Assembly (NCBI GenBank): GCA_949284695.1
Contig: CASDWJ010000010.1
Location: 1-56,064, forward strand
Direction of reading: 5' to 3'
DNA: 56,064 bases
Source: an uncultured Christensenella sp.
GTDB taxonomy: Bacteria; Bacillota; Clostridia; Christensenellales; UBA3700
The notes beneath the pieces are model-generated. The model had not been told where the DNA came from. It was given only the letters and a program-made list of their open reading frames with translations, and made no database searches. The position numbers were made by a program, and so were the translations under genes. Of the stretch, positions 44,247 through 53,266 are shown in pieces; within the stretch, counting starts at the first letter, position 1, and the number at the start of each line of letters is the position of its first letter.

Positions 44247-44954
44247 TCAGCGGTTTTTCTCCTGTTGTTTTCTTATCGCGTAAGCTATCGGCGGCGTTGC
44301 GACCGTCATTACTATCACTTCGATCACAAAATTGAGCGAGACGAGCCCTGCCATAAACTCAGGCGTGATCGCGCTGTCTCCGACCGTCTTGCCTTTGTAA
44401 AAGAGCCATATCGTACCGAGTACGAGCGCGGTATTCGCACAAACGCCGAGCGCCGAAGATATTGCGTATACGACGATCTCTCTCGTCCTTTCGAGCGCGC
44501 TTTTCCTCTTTGCTTCGCCGCTTGTTCCGGTCTCCCGAGACTCTACGTCCTCTGCCTCTGCGGTTTCCTTTCCGTCGCCGACGTGGGTCTCTCCTTCCTC
44601 GGTCTTGACCTTACCGCGAGACGTTATCTTCACCTGAAGCGCGTTGATCCCTCTGTTGACACCCCAGGCGACTGCGGGCACGCATATCCTCGGAAGTACG
44701 GATACCAGCGGATTCCTGAACAGCGGAGCCGTCAGACTCGCCGCGCCTACCGTAAACGCGCCTATCAGAGAAGTCAGACCCATTATCAGTCCGCCCAGCA
44801 CGGCGGTTTTCAGATCCTGCGTCAGAGCTATGACGAGTACGGGAAGCAGAGTCAGCGCCAGAGACGCCGCGCCGAGATTGATCGGCAAAAGGCTGAATAT
44901 GACGATCAGCGCAAGTTCGAACGCGAGAAGCGCTATTCTGTGCGATTTTTTCAT
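44247..44954 (-). CDS. ECF-type S component, probably for pantothenate
   Basis: 235 residues. About six membrane segments; S-component-like IALLAFELALIVIFSLLPINLG and TAVLGGLIMGLTSLIGAFT. A hydrophilic Glu/Lys/Thr-rich loop of ~45 residues (around 115-160) interrupts the membrane part, unusual for this family. Substrate assignment rests on the tight linkage to coaX. A GTG three codons upstream is an alternative start; neither has a strong SD. Confidence 0.75.
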   Translation of the reverse strand: MKKSHRIALLAFELALIVIFSLLPINLGAASLALTLLPVLVIALTQDLKTAVLGGLIMGLTSLIGAFTVGAASLTAPLFRNPLVSVLPRICVPAVAWGVNRGINALQVKITSRGKVKTEEGETHVGDGKETAEAEDVESRETGTSGEAKRKSALERTREIVVYAISSALGVCANTALVLGTIWLFYKGKTVGDSAITPEFMAGLVSLNFVIEVIVMTVATPPIAYAIRKQQEKNR

Positions 44955-45056
44955 TTCTACCACGCTTGAGTTTGCCCTTTGGCAATACCCATCCTTTAAG
45001 GTAATCGGTTGTTTTTGCGAACATGCGACGGCAAAAGCCTGTCGTTGTTCACGCTA

Positions 45057-45085
45057 ATTATACCAAACAAACGTGTATTTTACAA
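45057..45085 (-). promoter_or_regulatory. Promoter of the S component-coaX unit
   Basis: TTGTAA, 17-nt spacer, TATAAT on the minus strand. The ~95-nt leader contains two hairpins (GACAGGC-TTTT-GCCGTC and TTGCC-AAA-GGGCAA); no known riboswitch recognised. Confidence 0.7.
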
Positions 45086-45177
45086 CTAAATTAAAAATAT
45101 AAAATAAGCGATTTTGAGAGCGCGCCATTTTCTTGCTCTCGCCCTCTGTCAGTTTATATCCGCATAAAAGCGGCTTT

Positions 45178-45636
45178 TTACGGCGCGCAAATACTTGCGC
45201 TGACCGCAAGAAGATAAGAAAACCAGACACTCTTGAGCAAAAATATCGCCGCGGCGAAGTTATTTTTCCTGAAATTGAGAAAACTGCCGACTGCGCTCCC
45301 GACCAGAATGATAGAGAGCACGATAATGCTTGCCGGCAATGAATTGAGCCTGAAAAAGACGTAACACCAGAACGCGTTGAGAGCCCCTCCCGATATCGGG
45401 AGAATAAGCGCAAGTCCCTTTTCGCCCCTGTAAAACAACGACGAGAGCGTCGCAACGTCCGCCGCGTAGACCGCCGCCCACACGGGCGTCTGCCATTTGT
45501 CTGCGAGAGCGAAATCGGGCAGAGACAAAGAGGCGTACCAACCGCCCGTATCCACCGCGAGCGCGGACGGGAACGCCGCCGCAAGAACTATTCCGAAAGA
45601 TATTGCGACCGACCATAGCCGCCTGACTGTCCGCAT
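45178..45636 (-). CDS. TspO/MBR family membrane protein
   Basis: 152 residues, five membrane segments. Retains WYASLSLPDF, ALNAFWCYVFF and KSVWFSYLLAVSASI, which correspond to the conserved TspO tryptophan positions, but lacks the usual PPxWxFxxVW stretch, so it is divergent. TspO binds tetrapyrroles and related ligands. No SD; CATAAT lies seven bases before the ATG, a possible leaderless start. Confidence 0.82.
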   Translation of the reverse strand: MRTVRRLWSVAISFGIVLAAAFPSALAVDTGGWYASLSLPDFALADKWQTPVWAAVYAADVATLSSLFYRGEKGLALILPISGGALNAFWCYVFFRLNSLPASIIVLSIILVGSAVGSFLNFRKNNFAAAIFLLKSVWFSYLLAVSASICAP

Positions 45637-45730
45637 AAAATAAATTATGCGCTGAAATCCTCATTATGCCGACGGCGGGAAAACACGCCGAGCCGCAAAA
45701 ACACCGTCCTTTCAGAGCCGCTGTACGCTT

Positions 45731-45757
45731 ACCGCATACCAGACCGGAAAATACCGT
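45731..45757. repeat. Relic of the dispersed-repeat end
   Basis: ACCGCATACCAGACCGGAAA closely matches the end of the 200-bp repeat at 55861-55880. About 25 bp long, isolated. Confidence 0.45.
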
Positions 45758-45790
45758 CATAAAGACAGTTGCCCTTTGCCCGCAGGCAAC

Positions 45791-45814
45791 AAAAAAGCGC
45801 CCGTAACAAGGCGC
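45791..45814 (-). terminator. Terminator of the 105-residue membrane protein gene
   Basis: GCGCC-TTGTTAC-GGGCGC hairpin with six T on the minus strand. Confidence 0.8.
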
Positions 45815-45817
45815 ATT

Positions 45818-46135
45818 TCAGTCGTTTTCTCTATTTGAGTCGCTACCTGCCGCTCCGCTCTCCTCTCCGACGCGCGAATATTTTGACACGACTTCTCTCG
45901 GTTTCAGCTTCCCTTTTTTGTACAGATAATATTGCACGCCGTCCCACAAGAAGTCTACCGCGGCGACGGGGAGCACGACGCAGAGAGAAAATTGCCAGTA
46001 GTAATCCGTATACACGGCGACGAACACAACCCACGCGATAAACACGACGGGCGTGATCACCATCTTCCAGATCCTGTACGGCAGAGGTTTGACCGGCAGA
46101 TCGAGCCACCAGGTGACGAAATTGTATTTTTTCAT
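45818..46135 (-). CDS. Small two-helix membrane protein, unknown
   Basis: 105 residues. Two membrane helices (MVITPVVFIAWVVFVAVYT; FSLCVVLPVAAVDFLWDGV) and a polar C-terminal tail. No family recognised. The ATG has no SD, and its promoter places transcription start exactly at the A of the ATG. Confidence 0.7.
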   Translation of the reverse strand: MKKYNFVTWWLDLPVKPLPYRIWKMVITPVVFIAWVVFVAVYTDYYWQFSLCVVLPVAAVDFLWDGVQYYLYKKGKLKPREVVSKYSRVGEESGAAGSDSNREND

Positions 46136-46141
46136 AACACC

Positions 46142-46170
46142 ATGATACTACCTGCCGCAAAAAAAGTCAA
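46142..46170 (-). promoter_or_regulatory. Promoter of the 105-residue protein gene
   Basis: TTGACT, 17-nt spacer, TATCAT on the minus strand. The predicted start is base 46135, the first base of the coding sequence. Confidence 0.75.
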
Positions 46171-46639
46171 TCGTTGCAATGCTGACCGCGTACTGCGGGA
46201 GCGGCGCTTTGCACCTTGTTCGTATTGCTCTGCTTCGTCATAACAAGTCACGGTCGGAAGCAAGTCCCCGTGCCGCGCCGTCCCCATCTCCATTCGGGAC
46301 CGTGCAGGAAATCCGCTTTACGTTGCCCGCGTTTTTCGCAGTTTCCGACATTTTTCGCGATACGTATCCGTTTTTTTGTATAAGACTGATTTTACAAACG
46401 CACTTTTGCCGCGATTAAAACTCACGCCGTTTTGCCTGTGCGACAAACCGCCGCTTTGTCTCCCGCACTGCGCGACCGTAAGCCTTTGTCGCGAACAGGC
46501 TGAATCAGAAAGTAAAAGTCGCGATACTCAAACGGCGTTCAGGTCTTACTCATTGCAACCGGGATACCGTCAAAAACGCCCTCCCCCGCAAGAGGATTGA
46601 TCGACGCGTCGGTTTGGCGCGACTGAATACGCAAAGCCG

Positions 46640-46668
46640 AAAAAACAAAGTCGGCTGTTACGCCGACT
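46640..46668 (-). terminator. Terminator of the Cys-rich gene
   Basis: AGTCGGC-GTAACA-GCCGACT then TTGTTTTTT on the minus strand. Confidence 0.88.
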
Positions 46669-46699
46669 CCGTTTCTTGCTTTTTGCAGTATGTATTTTT

Positions 46700-46879
46700 T
46701 TACTTGCAGCCGCAACCGTCGCCGCTTCCGCAGCAGCTGAGCGCCACAAGAATAGGAATAATGTTGCAGCAACCCGAGCCGCAACTCTTGATACCGTTGC
46801 CGCCGCAAAGAAGCAACAGAAGAATTATCCAAAGGCAATCGCAGCCGCAGGACATTCCGCATTCGTTGAAATTGTTCAT
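46700..46879 (-). CDS. 59-residue cysteine-rich protein
   Basis: 12 of 59 residues are Cys and about as many are Gly, arranged around two hydrophobic stretches (CLWIILLLLLC; NIIPILVAL). Similar short proteins (chorion-class high-cysteine type) occur in spore-forming Clostridia and may be spore-surface or membrane proteins. Start chosen at MNNFNECG after GGGAGGAA. Own terminator. Function unknown. Confidence 0.82.
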   Translation of the reverse strand: MNNFNECGMSCGCDCLWIILLLLLCGGNGIKSCGSGCCNIIPILVALSCCGSGDGCGCK

Positions 46880-46963
46880 GTTCGTTCCTCCCATATAGTC
46901 ACGGGTCTTTTTCTCATCCCGCTACTTCACAATACGCAAATTGCGGCAAAAACGTTACATCAA

Positions 46964-46992
46964 TTGACAAAGTCGGATAAAATTCTTATAAT
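46964..46992 (+). promoter_or_regulatory. Promoter of glyS
   Basis: Consensus TTGACA, 17-nt spacer, TATAAT; start near 46999. Confidence 0.9.
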
Positions 46993-47014
46993 CTATATGT
47001 TAATATAAATTTTT

Positions 47015-47029
47015 GGCGGGAATCCCGCC
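47015..47029 (+). promoter_or_regulatory. Leader hairpin before glyS SD
   Basis: GGCGGG-AAT-CCCGCC, six perfect G-C pairs, ends two bases before GAGGAG. The 46-nt leader is too short for a T-box. Confidence 0.6.
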
Positions 47030-47044
47030 TTGAGGAGCTTATAT

Positions 47045-48430
47045 ATGGCAGAACTCACTATGGACAAACTGGTCGCCCTTTGCAAAAGCAGAGGCTTTAT
47101 TTTCGCCGGCAGCGAAATTTACGGCGGCCTTGCCAACACCTGGGATTACGGTCCCCTCGGCGTAGAACTCAAGAACAACGTAAAACGCGCCTGGTGGAAA
47201 AAATTCATACAGGAAAATCCGCTCAACACGGGTCTCGACTGCGCTATTCTGATGAACCCCAACGTATGGGTCGCAAGCGGTCACCTCGGCGGCTTCAGCG
47301 ATCCTCTCATGGACTGCAAGAGCTGCAAATCGCGTCACCGCGCCGACAACCTCGTCGAGGATTACATGAAGCGCAAGGGCATCGAAGGCAGCATCGCAGG
47401 CTGGACCAACGAACAGCTTGAAAAATACATCGTCGACAACAAGATCCCCTGCCCAGTCTGCGGCAAGAGCGACTTCACGGGTATCAGACAGTTCAACCTG
47501 ATGTTCAAGACTTTCCAGGGCGTTACCGAGGACAGCGCGAACACCGTGTATCTGCGCCCCGAAACCGCGCAGGGCATTTTCGTCAACTTCCTCAACGTAC
47601 AGCGCTCCGCGCGCATGAAAGTTCCGTTCGGTATAGGTCAGATCGGCAAGAGCTTCCGCAACGAGATCACTCCCGGCAACTTCACTTTCCGTACCCGCGA
47701 GTTCGAGCAGATGGAGCTTGAATTTTTCTGCAAACCCGGCACCGACCTCGAGTGGTTCGCTTATTGGAAAGACTTCTGCAAGAAGTGGCTCCTCGACCTC
47801 GGCATGGACGAGACCAGACTCAAACTGCGTGACCACGACAAGGACGAGCTGTGCTTCTACTCCACCGCCACGACCGACTTCGAGTTCAGATTCCCGTTCG
47901 GCTGGGGAGAGCTCTGGGGCGTTGCCGACCGTACCGACTACGATCTCAAACAGCACGTCAAGGTCAGCGGTAAAAACATGGAATATACAGACCCCGTCAC
48001 GGGCGAAAAATATATCCCCTACGTCATCGAGCCTTCGCTCGGCGCAGACAGAATGGTGCTTGCGTTCCTCTGCAACGCTTACGACGAAGAACTCGTCGAC
48101 GGCGAGACACGCGTAGTCCTTCGTCTGCACCACGCGCTCTCTCCTTACAAGGTCGCCGTTCTGCCGTTGCAGAAAAAAGCGCTCGGTGAAAAGTCGGACG
48201 AGATCTACCGCGCGCTCTGCAAGAAGTTCTCTGCAACTTACGACGAAGCGGGAAGCATAGGCAAGAGATACCGCCGTCAGGACGAGATCGGCACTCCTTA
48301 TTGCGTGACCGTCGACTTCGAGACGCTCGAAAACAACACCGTTACGGTCAGAGAGCGCGACAGCATGGCGCAGGTCAGGATAAATATCGACGACCTCGAG
48401 AAGTACCTCTCGGACAACCTTCAGTATTGA
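47045..48430 (+). CDS. glyS: Glycyl-tRNA synthetase, homodimeric type
   Basis: 461 residues. Class II synthetase charging tRNA-Gly. Single-chain alpha2 type: [20 protein letters not shown] near the start, zinc-type cysteines ([13 protein letters not shown]), motif 2 region [16 protein letters not shown], and motif 3 with [16 protein letters not shown], followed by an anticodon-binding domain (VAVLPLQ). Start follows GAGGAG; five extra upstream codons lack an SD. Confidence 0.97.
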   Translation: MAELTMDKLVALCKSRGFIFAGSEIYGGLANTWDYGPLGVELKNNVKRAWWKKFIQENPLNTGLDCAILMNPNVWVASGHLGGFSDPLMDCKSCKSRHRADNLVEDYMKRKGIEGSIAGWTNEQLEKYIVDNKIPCPVCGKSDFTGIRQFNLMFKTFQGVTEDSANTVYLRPETAQGIFVNFLNVQRSARMKVPFGIGQIGKSFRNEITPGNFTFRTREFEQMELEFFCKPGTDLEWFAYWKDFCKKWLLDLGMDETRLKLRDHDKDELCFYSTATTDFEFRFPFGWGELWGVADRTDYDLKQHVKVSGKNMEYTDPVTGEKYIPYVIEPSLGADRMVLAFLCNAYDEELVDGETRVVLRLHHALSPYKVAVLPLQKKALGEKSDEIYRALCKKFSATYDEAGSIGKRYRRQDEIGTPYCVTVDFETLENNTVTVRERDSMAQVRINIDDLEKYLSDNLQY

Positions 48431-48441
48431 TACCATCAAAG

Positions 48442-48470
48442 TGCGCGTCGCATTACGGCGCGCATTTTTA
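48442..48470 (+). terminator. Terminator of glyS
   Basis: 9-bp stem (one G-T) TGCGCGTCG-CATTA-CGGCGCGCA, then five T. Confidence 0.85.
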
Positions 48471-48496
48471 TAAGATCATCGATCACCGACAGAAAT

Positions 48497-49240
48497 ATGA
48501 ACGAAGAAAAATTCAGCGGCAAAGCCGAAATATACGATAAATACCGTCCGTCCTATCCGAGCGGACTTTTCGATCTTCTCTACCCGAAATACGTCACCCC
48601 GCAGTCGGTGATCGCGGACGTTGGCTCGGGCACGGGGAAATTTGCAAAACTTCTTCTCGACAGGGGCAATACCGTATACTGCGTGGAGCCTAATGCCGAC
48701 ATGATGTCCAAAGCAAAAACAATGCTTGACGGCTATGCGGGATTCGTGCCCGTATGCGCAAGCGCGGAAAACACTTCTCTCCCCGACGCGTCTGTCGACT
48801 TTATAACCGCGGCGCAGGCATTCCATTGGTTTGACAAACGGGGTTTTGCAAGAGAATGCAAGCGCATTTCAAGAGGCGAAGCGGTATGCGCGCTGATCTG
48901 GAACACGTACGACGCGACCTGCCCGACGGTCGCGGAACTCGAAAAACTCAATTTTTCCTGTCTTGCGAAATTCAAAGGTTTTGCAGGCGGCTCGTCTCCC
49001 GAAAGCGGAGTCTTCGATTTCTTCGGCAAATACGAGACGTTCAGGTTTGTGCAGGACCTGCATTTCGACTACGACGCATTCGTCGGGCGCTGTTTTTCGT
49101 CGTCGTATTCTCCGTCAAAGCAGAGCGACGAAGGAGAACGCTATCTTTCGCTACTGACCGATTTCTTTGAAAAGCAGTCTGACGGCGGCATGATCGCTCT
49201 GCCAGTTTCGACACTCTGCCACATAGGAACGGTGCTCTGA
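48497..49240 (+). CDS. Class I SAM-dependent methyltransferase
   Basis: 247 residues. SAM motif I IADVGSGTGKFAKLL, then VYCVEPNADMMSKA and VDFITAAQAFHWFDK, typical of methyltransferase-11-type enzymes acting on small molecules. Substrate not predictable. It follows the glyS terminator; a weak TAAGATC-like region precedes it and no clear promoter or strong SD was identified. Confidence 0.9.
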   Translation: MNEEKFSGKAEIYDKYRPSYPSGLFDLLYPKYVTPQSVIADVGSGTGKFAKLLLDRGNTVYCVEPNADMMSKAKTMLDGYAGFVPVCASAENTSLPDASVDFITAAQAFHWFDKRGFARECKRISRGEAVCALIWNTYDATCPTVAELEKLNFSCLAKFKGFAGGSSPESGVFDFFGKYETFRFVQDLHFDYDAFVGRCFSSSYSPSKQSDEGERYLSLLTDFFEKQSDGGMIALPVSTLCHIGTVL

Positions 49241-49811
49241 AGCCGAGCGTTTCAGCTTAACTTCCGCAAGGATAATGCACGACCTGCGTCTTCGCGATAA
49301 AAGCGGAGCCGCGTTTTTATGGACGCGCGACCTTCGCGGATCTTAACGACCGCCACCATCGACTCGCCCGCATGCAGATAATAGTTTAAATCCTTAAGGA
49401 CAGTCCTGATCGCGATCAATCAGTCCGACCCACACAGAAAAGCCCCTTTCAGACGATACGGTCGATCGCAGAGCGATCGCGGCTGATCTCGGTATCACTG
49501 CTCTCGTTCCGACACCGGAAAACCGTATATCGTTTGCATTAAAATGCGGTGAAAACTCAACGAGATTTAAAGAAATACAAACGTTGATCTGATGCAAAAC
49601 AGTTTTCAGCCGACGGTGCCGTAAGTCTATACGCAACAGACCGGCGTTCTCGACGACGACCTTATACCCTGCGACCTGATTTTTGCGAAAATGAAATTTA
49701 AACGATCCGCGCGCTTTTCGGCGCACGGTCTTCAATCGCAGGCTCAGCAACAGATACAAAAAAAGCCGCCTTTCGGCGGCAATTCAACTTTAATTATCAA
49801 AAATAATACTG
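49241..49811. other. Intergenic region, 570 bp, possible gene relic
   Basis: No intact gene seen. On the minus strand one frame (49257-49400) reads VLKDLNYYLHAGESMVAVV, which recalls the start of an ABC ATPase but lacks a working Walker A; it may be a decayed fragment. The rest shows nothing supportable. Confidence 0.35.
49758..49780 (-). terminator. Terminator of the DUF7662-like gene
   Basis: GCCGCC-GAAA-GGCGGC with seven T on the minus strand. Confidence 0.9.
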
Positions 49812-50204
49812 TCAGTCAAAACGGCGTTTTCTTTCAAAAATGACCTTACGGCTGAGCAAATTGACATAAGTGGTCATATATCCCGCCTGCATCCATACTT
49901 TTGATATGGAGTGAGTGTCCGTATTAGACCAGTAAGCGCGGTGATTGTAGGCAGACGACGGCAAAGGCTGACCGATAAGGTCCTCGATCTGTTTGAACGT
50001 CATGGTTATGCTGTCACCGCCGTGTGTATGCAGAAAATCGGCAAGAAATCTGTATTTTCCTTTCACTCCGACGTTATACACTTCTTCTTTCTCTCTCGGC
50101 GCTTTCTGAACGGGAGCAGACCTTTCAAGCAAAGTTTCGAGTTTTGCAAGTCTTTCTTCGAGCGCCATGACCTGCTTAGAGAGTTCTTCAACGGTAATAG
50201 CCAT
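49812..50204 (-). CDS. Coiled-coil plus DUF7662-like protein
   Basis: 130 residues. N-terminal ~30 residues form a coiled coil (VEELSKQVMALEERLAKLET). The C-terminal ~85 residues match the DUF7662 pattern: GKYRFLADFLHTHGGD, ITMTFKQIEDLIGQPLPSSA, HRAYWSN, W-x-x-AGY. The domain's function is unknown; it occurs in accessory regions. Start chosen after GGAGGT. Own promoter and terminator, in a gene-poor region with repeats. Confidence 0.85.
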   Translation of the reverse strand: MAITVEELSKQVMALEERLAKLETLLERSAPVQKAPREKEEVYNVGVKGKYRFLADFLHTHGGDSITMTFKQIEDLIGQPLPSSAYNHRAYWSNTDTHSISKVWMQAGYMTTYVNLLSRKVIFERKRRFD

Positions 50205-50244
50205 GTTTACCTCCGACATTTTCTTGTGTGCTTTAACGGTTACT

Positions 50245-50273
50245 ATTATAACATTATTTTACAGTAAAAACAA
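50245..50273 (-). promoter_or_regulatory. Promoter of the DUF7662-like gene
   Basis: TTGTTT, 17-nt spacer, TATAAT on the minus strand. Confidence 0.75.
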
Positions 50274-50546
50274 GTAAAATCGAAAAAATATCTGCAACTA
50301 TTTACAACCCGCAATATCCTTGAGGACAGGGAGCAATTCCAACAAAAAATTTTCTGTCTACAGCCATATCTACGTCTCTCTTCCAAAACCGATGACCGTC
50401 TAACGCACTCTCAACAATACAAAATCGTTTACCGTTTAATGCCTTGTTTGCCTTTCACTTCATCTGCATCGGTGCTGAAATCTCCTTACGAACATCTCTT
50501 TTCATTTTGCCTTGCAACGCTCGCCATGATCTCGCGACTAAAGTAG

Positions 50547-50602
50547 CATTTTATTATTATTATTAAGTATTATCAATTATTATCAATTAGTATCAATTAT
50601 TA
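50547..50602. repeat. AT-rich simple repeat
   Basis: TTATTATTATTATTA followed by three imperfect copies of TATCAATTATTA (12-bp unit). Confidence 0.85.
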
Positions 50603-51032
50603 CTTGTCTATAAATTTTGCAGCAGCGGGAATTACTGTGACGAAAGTTTCTGAGTTTCTCCTCGAAAAACAGATAATAACTACACGCATTTCGCACGCAA
50701 AACGTACGATAAGGACACCGCGTATTGCTGTGCGGAGCGAAGCAAGAGACGCGTATCGTAAAGACACAACTGTCAGATGCTTACCGCAAAACATTCAAAG
50801 CCACATTAAGTAATCAAACTCTAAGCATTGCAACAGGATTGCAATGTGTAGCGCGCACTACACGTCAAAAATCACACAGGGCGACTGTCCGACACAAGTT
50901 CTGTCGCCCTCTCAAGAAAAACTTCAGAGTAAAATCCAACTAACGAATACGGTGCACATCTCAATACACACGACAGGACGACCCGGACCAAAAAGGACTT
51001 TTAAAGCAAAGTACACAACCGATGACTTAACG

Positions 51033-51060
51033 AAGCGTTCTCAATACGTAAGACAGACAA
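51033..51060. repeat. Direct repeat unit B, copy 1
   Basis: AAGCGTTCTCAATACGTAAG, then four-fifths identity to 51411-51438 (24 of 28 bases). Confidence 0.65.
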
Positions 51061-51096
51061 CGCATCGGGAACTAAAAAGCACTTATGACAACAACT

Positions 51097-51120
51097 TATA
51101 CCAGACTTGAATAATACAAA
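51097..51120. repeat. End fragment of the 200-bp repeat
   Basis: TATACCAGACTTGAATAATA matches the end of the repeat copy at 55865 with one change; inverted relative to the full copy that follows at 51203. Confidence 0.6.
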
Positions 51121-51202
51121 CAAGGTTAAAGCGGCAAATTTCCGTAGCTACTGAGTTAAATGTTTTGCCCGTGTGACGGGTGCATATACAGACTTCGCAT
51201 TA

Positions 51203-51401
51203 TGCAACTCAGTCAGGGTAATAAATAAGGCTTGAAATTGCAGGCTACTGCAAGCGATGATTTTTAGTGAGTATTCGGGAAACCCATGGCACAAAACAAA
51301 AATGGCTTTGCTTTGTCAAGTGAGCAACGATACGCGACAGCGAAAATTGCTCCCGCTACGCGGGCGCCTCAGGGCTGATTCGTATTATTCTGGTCTGGTA
51401 T
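51203..51401 (+). repeat. Dispersed ~200-bp repeat, copy 1
   Basis: Runs from TGCAACTCAGTCAGGGTAAT to TATTCTGGTCTGGTATA. Inverted partner at 55865-56064. It contains a 48-codon frame (51257-51403) starting MIFSE and ending SYYSGLV, which keeps its length and many residues in the other copy; the stop codon is not shared. Confidence 0.85.
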
Positions 51402-51410
51402 AACACGACA

Positions 51411-51438
51411 AAGCGTTCGCAATACGTAAGGCGGTCAA
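51411..51438. repeat. Direct repeat unit B, copy 2
   Basis: Partner of 51033-51060, lying 10 bp after the end of the 200-bp repeat. Confidence 0.65.
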
Positions 51439-51479
51439 TGTAGCGTGCACAAGACAAAAAAAATGGTGCTTGACGCAAG

Positions 51480-51509
51480 AAAAAACGCCCCGATAACGGA
51501 GCGTATTTT
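51480..51509 (-). terminator. Terminator of guaB
   Basis: ACGCTCCG-TTAT-CGGGGCGT (one wobble) with six T on the minus strand. A second hairpin CGGTAT/ATACCG lies just before it. Confidence 0.85.
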
Positions 51510-51550
51510 TGTCGTATACGCGGTATAGCAAGATACCGTTCTCTTTAATT

Positions 51551-53074
<1,524 letters not shown>

Positions 53075-53197
53075 CTATTTGCCCGTTTGCGACAAAAACG
53101 GCAAAACTTTTTCCCCTGATCGCATACGAGCGTGTTTTTTCGGACATTCTGCAAGGATTCGTACGATAATATTGTGTTAAGATATTCAAAATATAAC

Positions 53198-53226
53198 TTG
53201 CAACAGACTGCGAAAAATGATATTAT
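53198..53226 (+). promoter_or_regulatory. Promoter of the GH3 gene
   Basis: TTGCAA, 17-nt spacer, TATTAT; start near 53233. Confidence 0.65.
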
Positions 53227-53266
53227 AATTATAATAATAAGGAAGCAGGTAAAAATCGGTTTTTTT

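Larger units (their letters stand above)
46136..46699. other. Intergenic region, 560 bp
   Basis: Holds the promoter of the 105-residue gene at the left and the terminator of the Cys-rich gene at the right. About 450 bp between carry no ORF, repeat or RNA that I can support. Confidence 0.5.
50205..51550. other. Gene-poor, repeat-bearing region, 1.3 kb
   Basis: Lower GC than its surroundings. It holds an AT-rich simple repeat, two pairs of dispersed repeats and the guaB terminator, but no gene with SD and recognisable product. Short open frames here have atypical, Thr/Lys/Gln-rich composition and are not called. Confidence 0.6.

Noticed and set aside
46993-47044. T-box riboswitch upstream of glyS
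   Set aside because: The leader is only ~46 nt and has no AGGGTGGNACCGCG-like antiterminator; only one short hairpin is present.
49394-49759. 121-residue minus-strand open frame
   Set aside because: Its only start is a TTG inside the terminator of the DUF7662-like gene, there is no SD, and the composition does not look like a protein.
50547-50602. Possible small CRISPR array
   Set aside because: The units are 3-12 bp AT-rich simple repeats with no spacers, and no cas genes are near.
50844-51110. 88-residue plus-strand open frame in the repeat region
   Set aside because: No SD, atypical Thr/Lys/Gln-rich composition, and it runs through repeat units B and the inverted end fragment.
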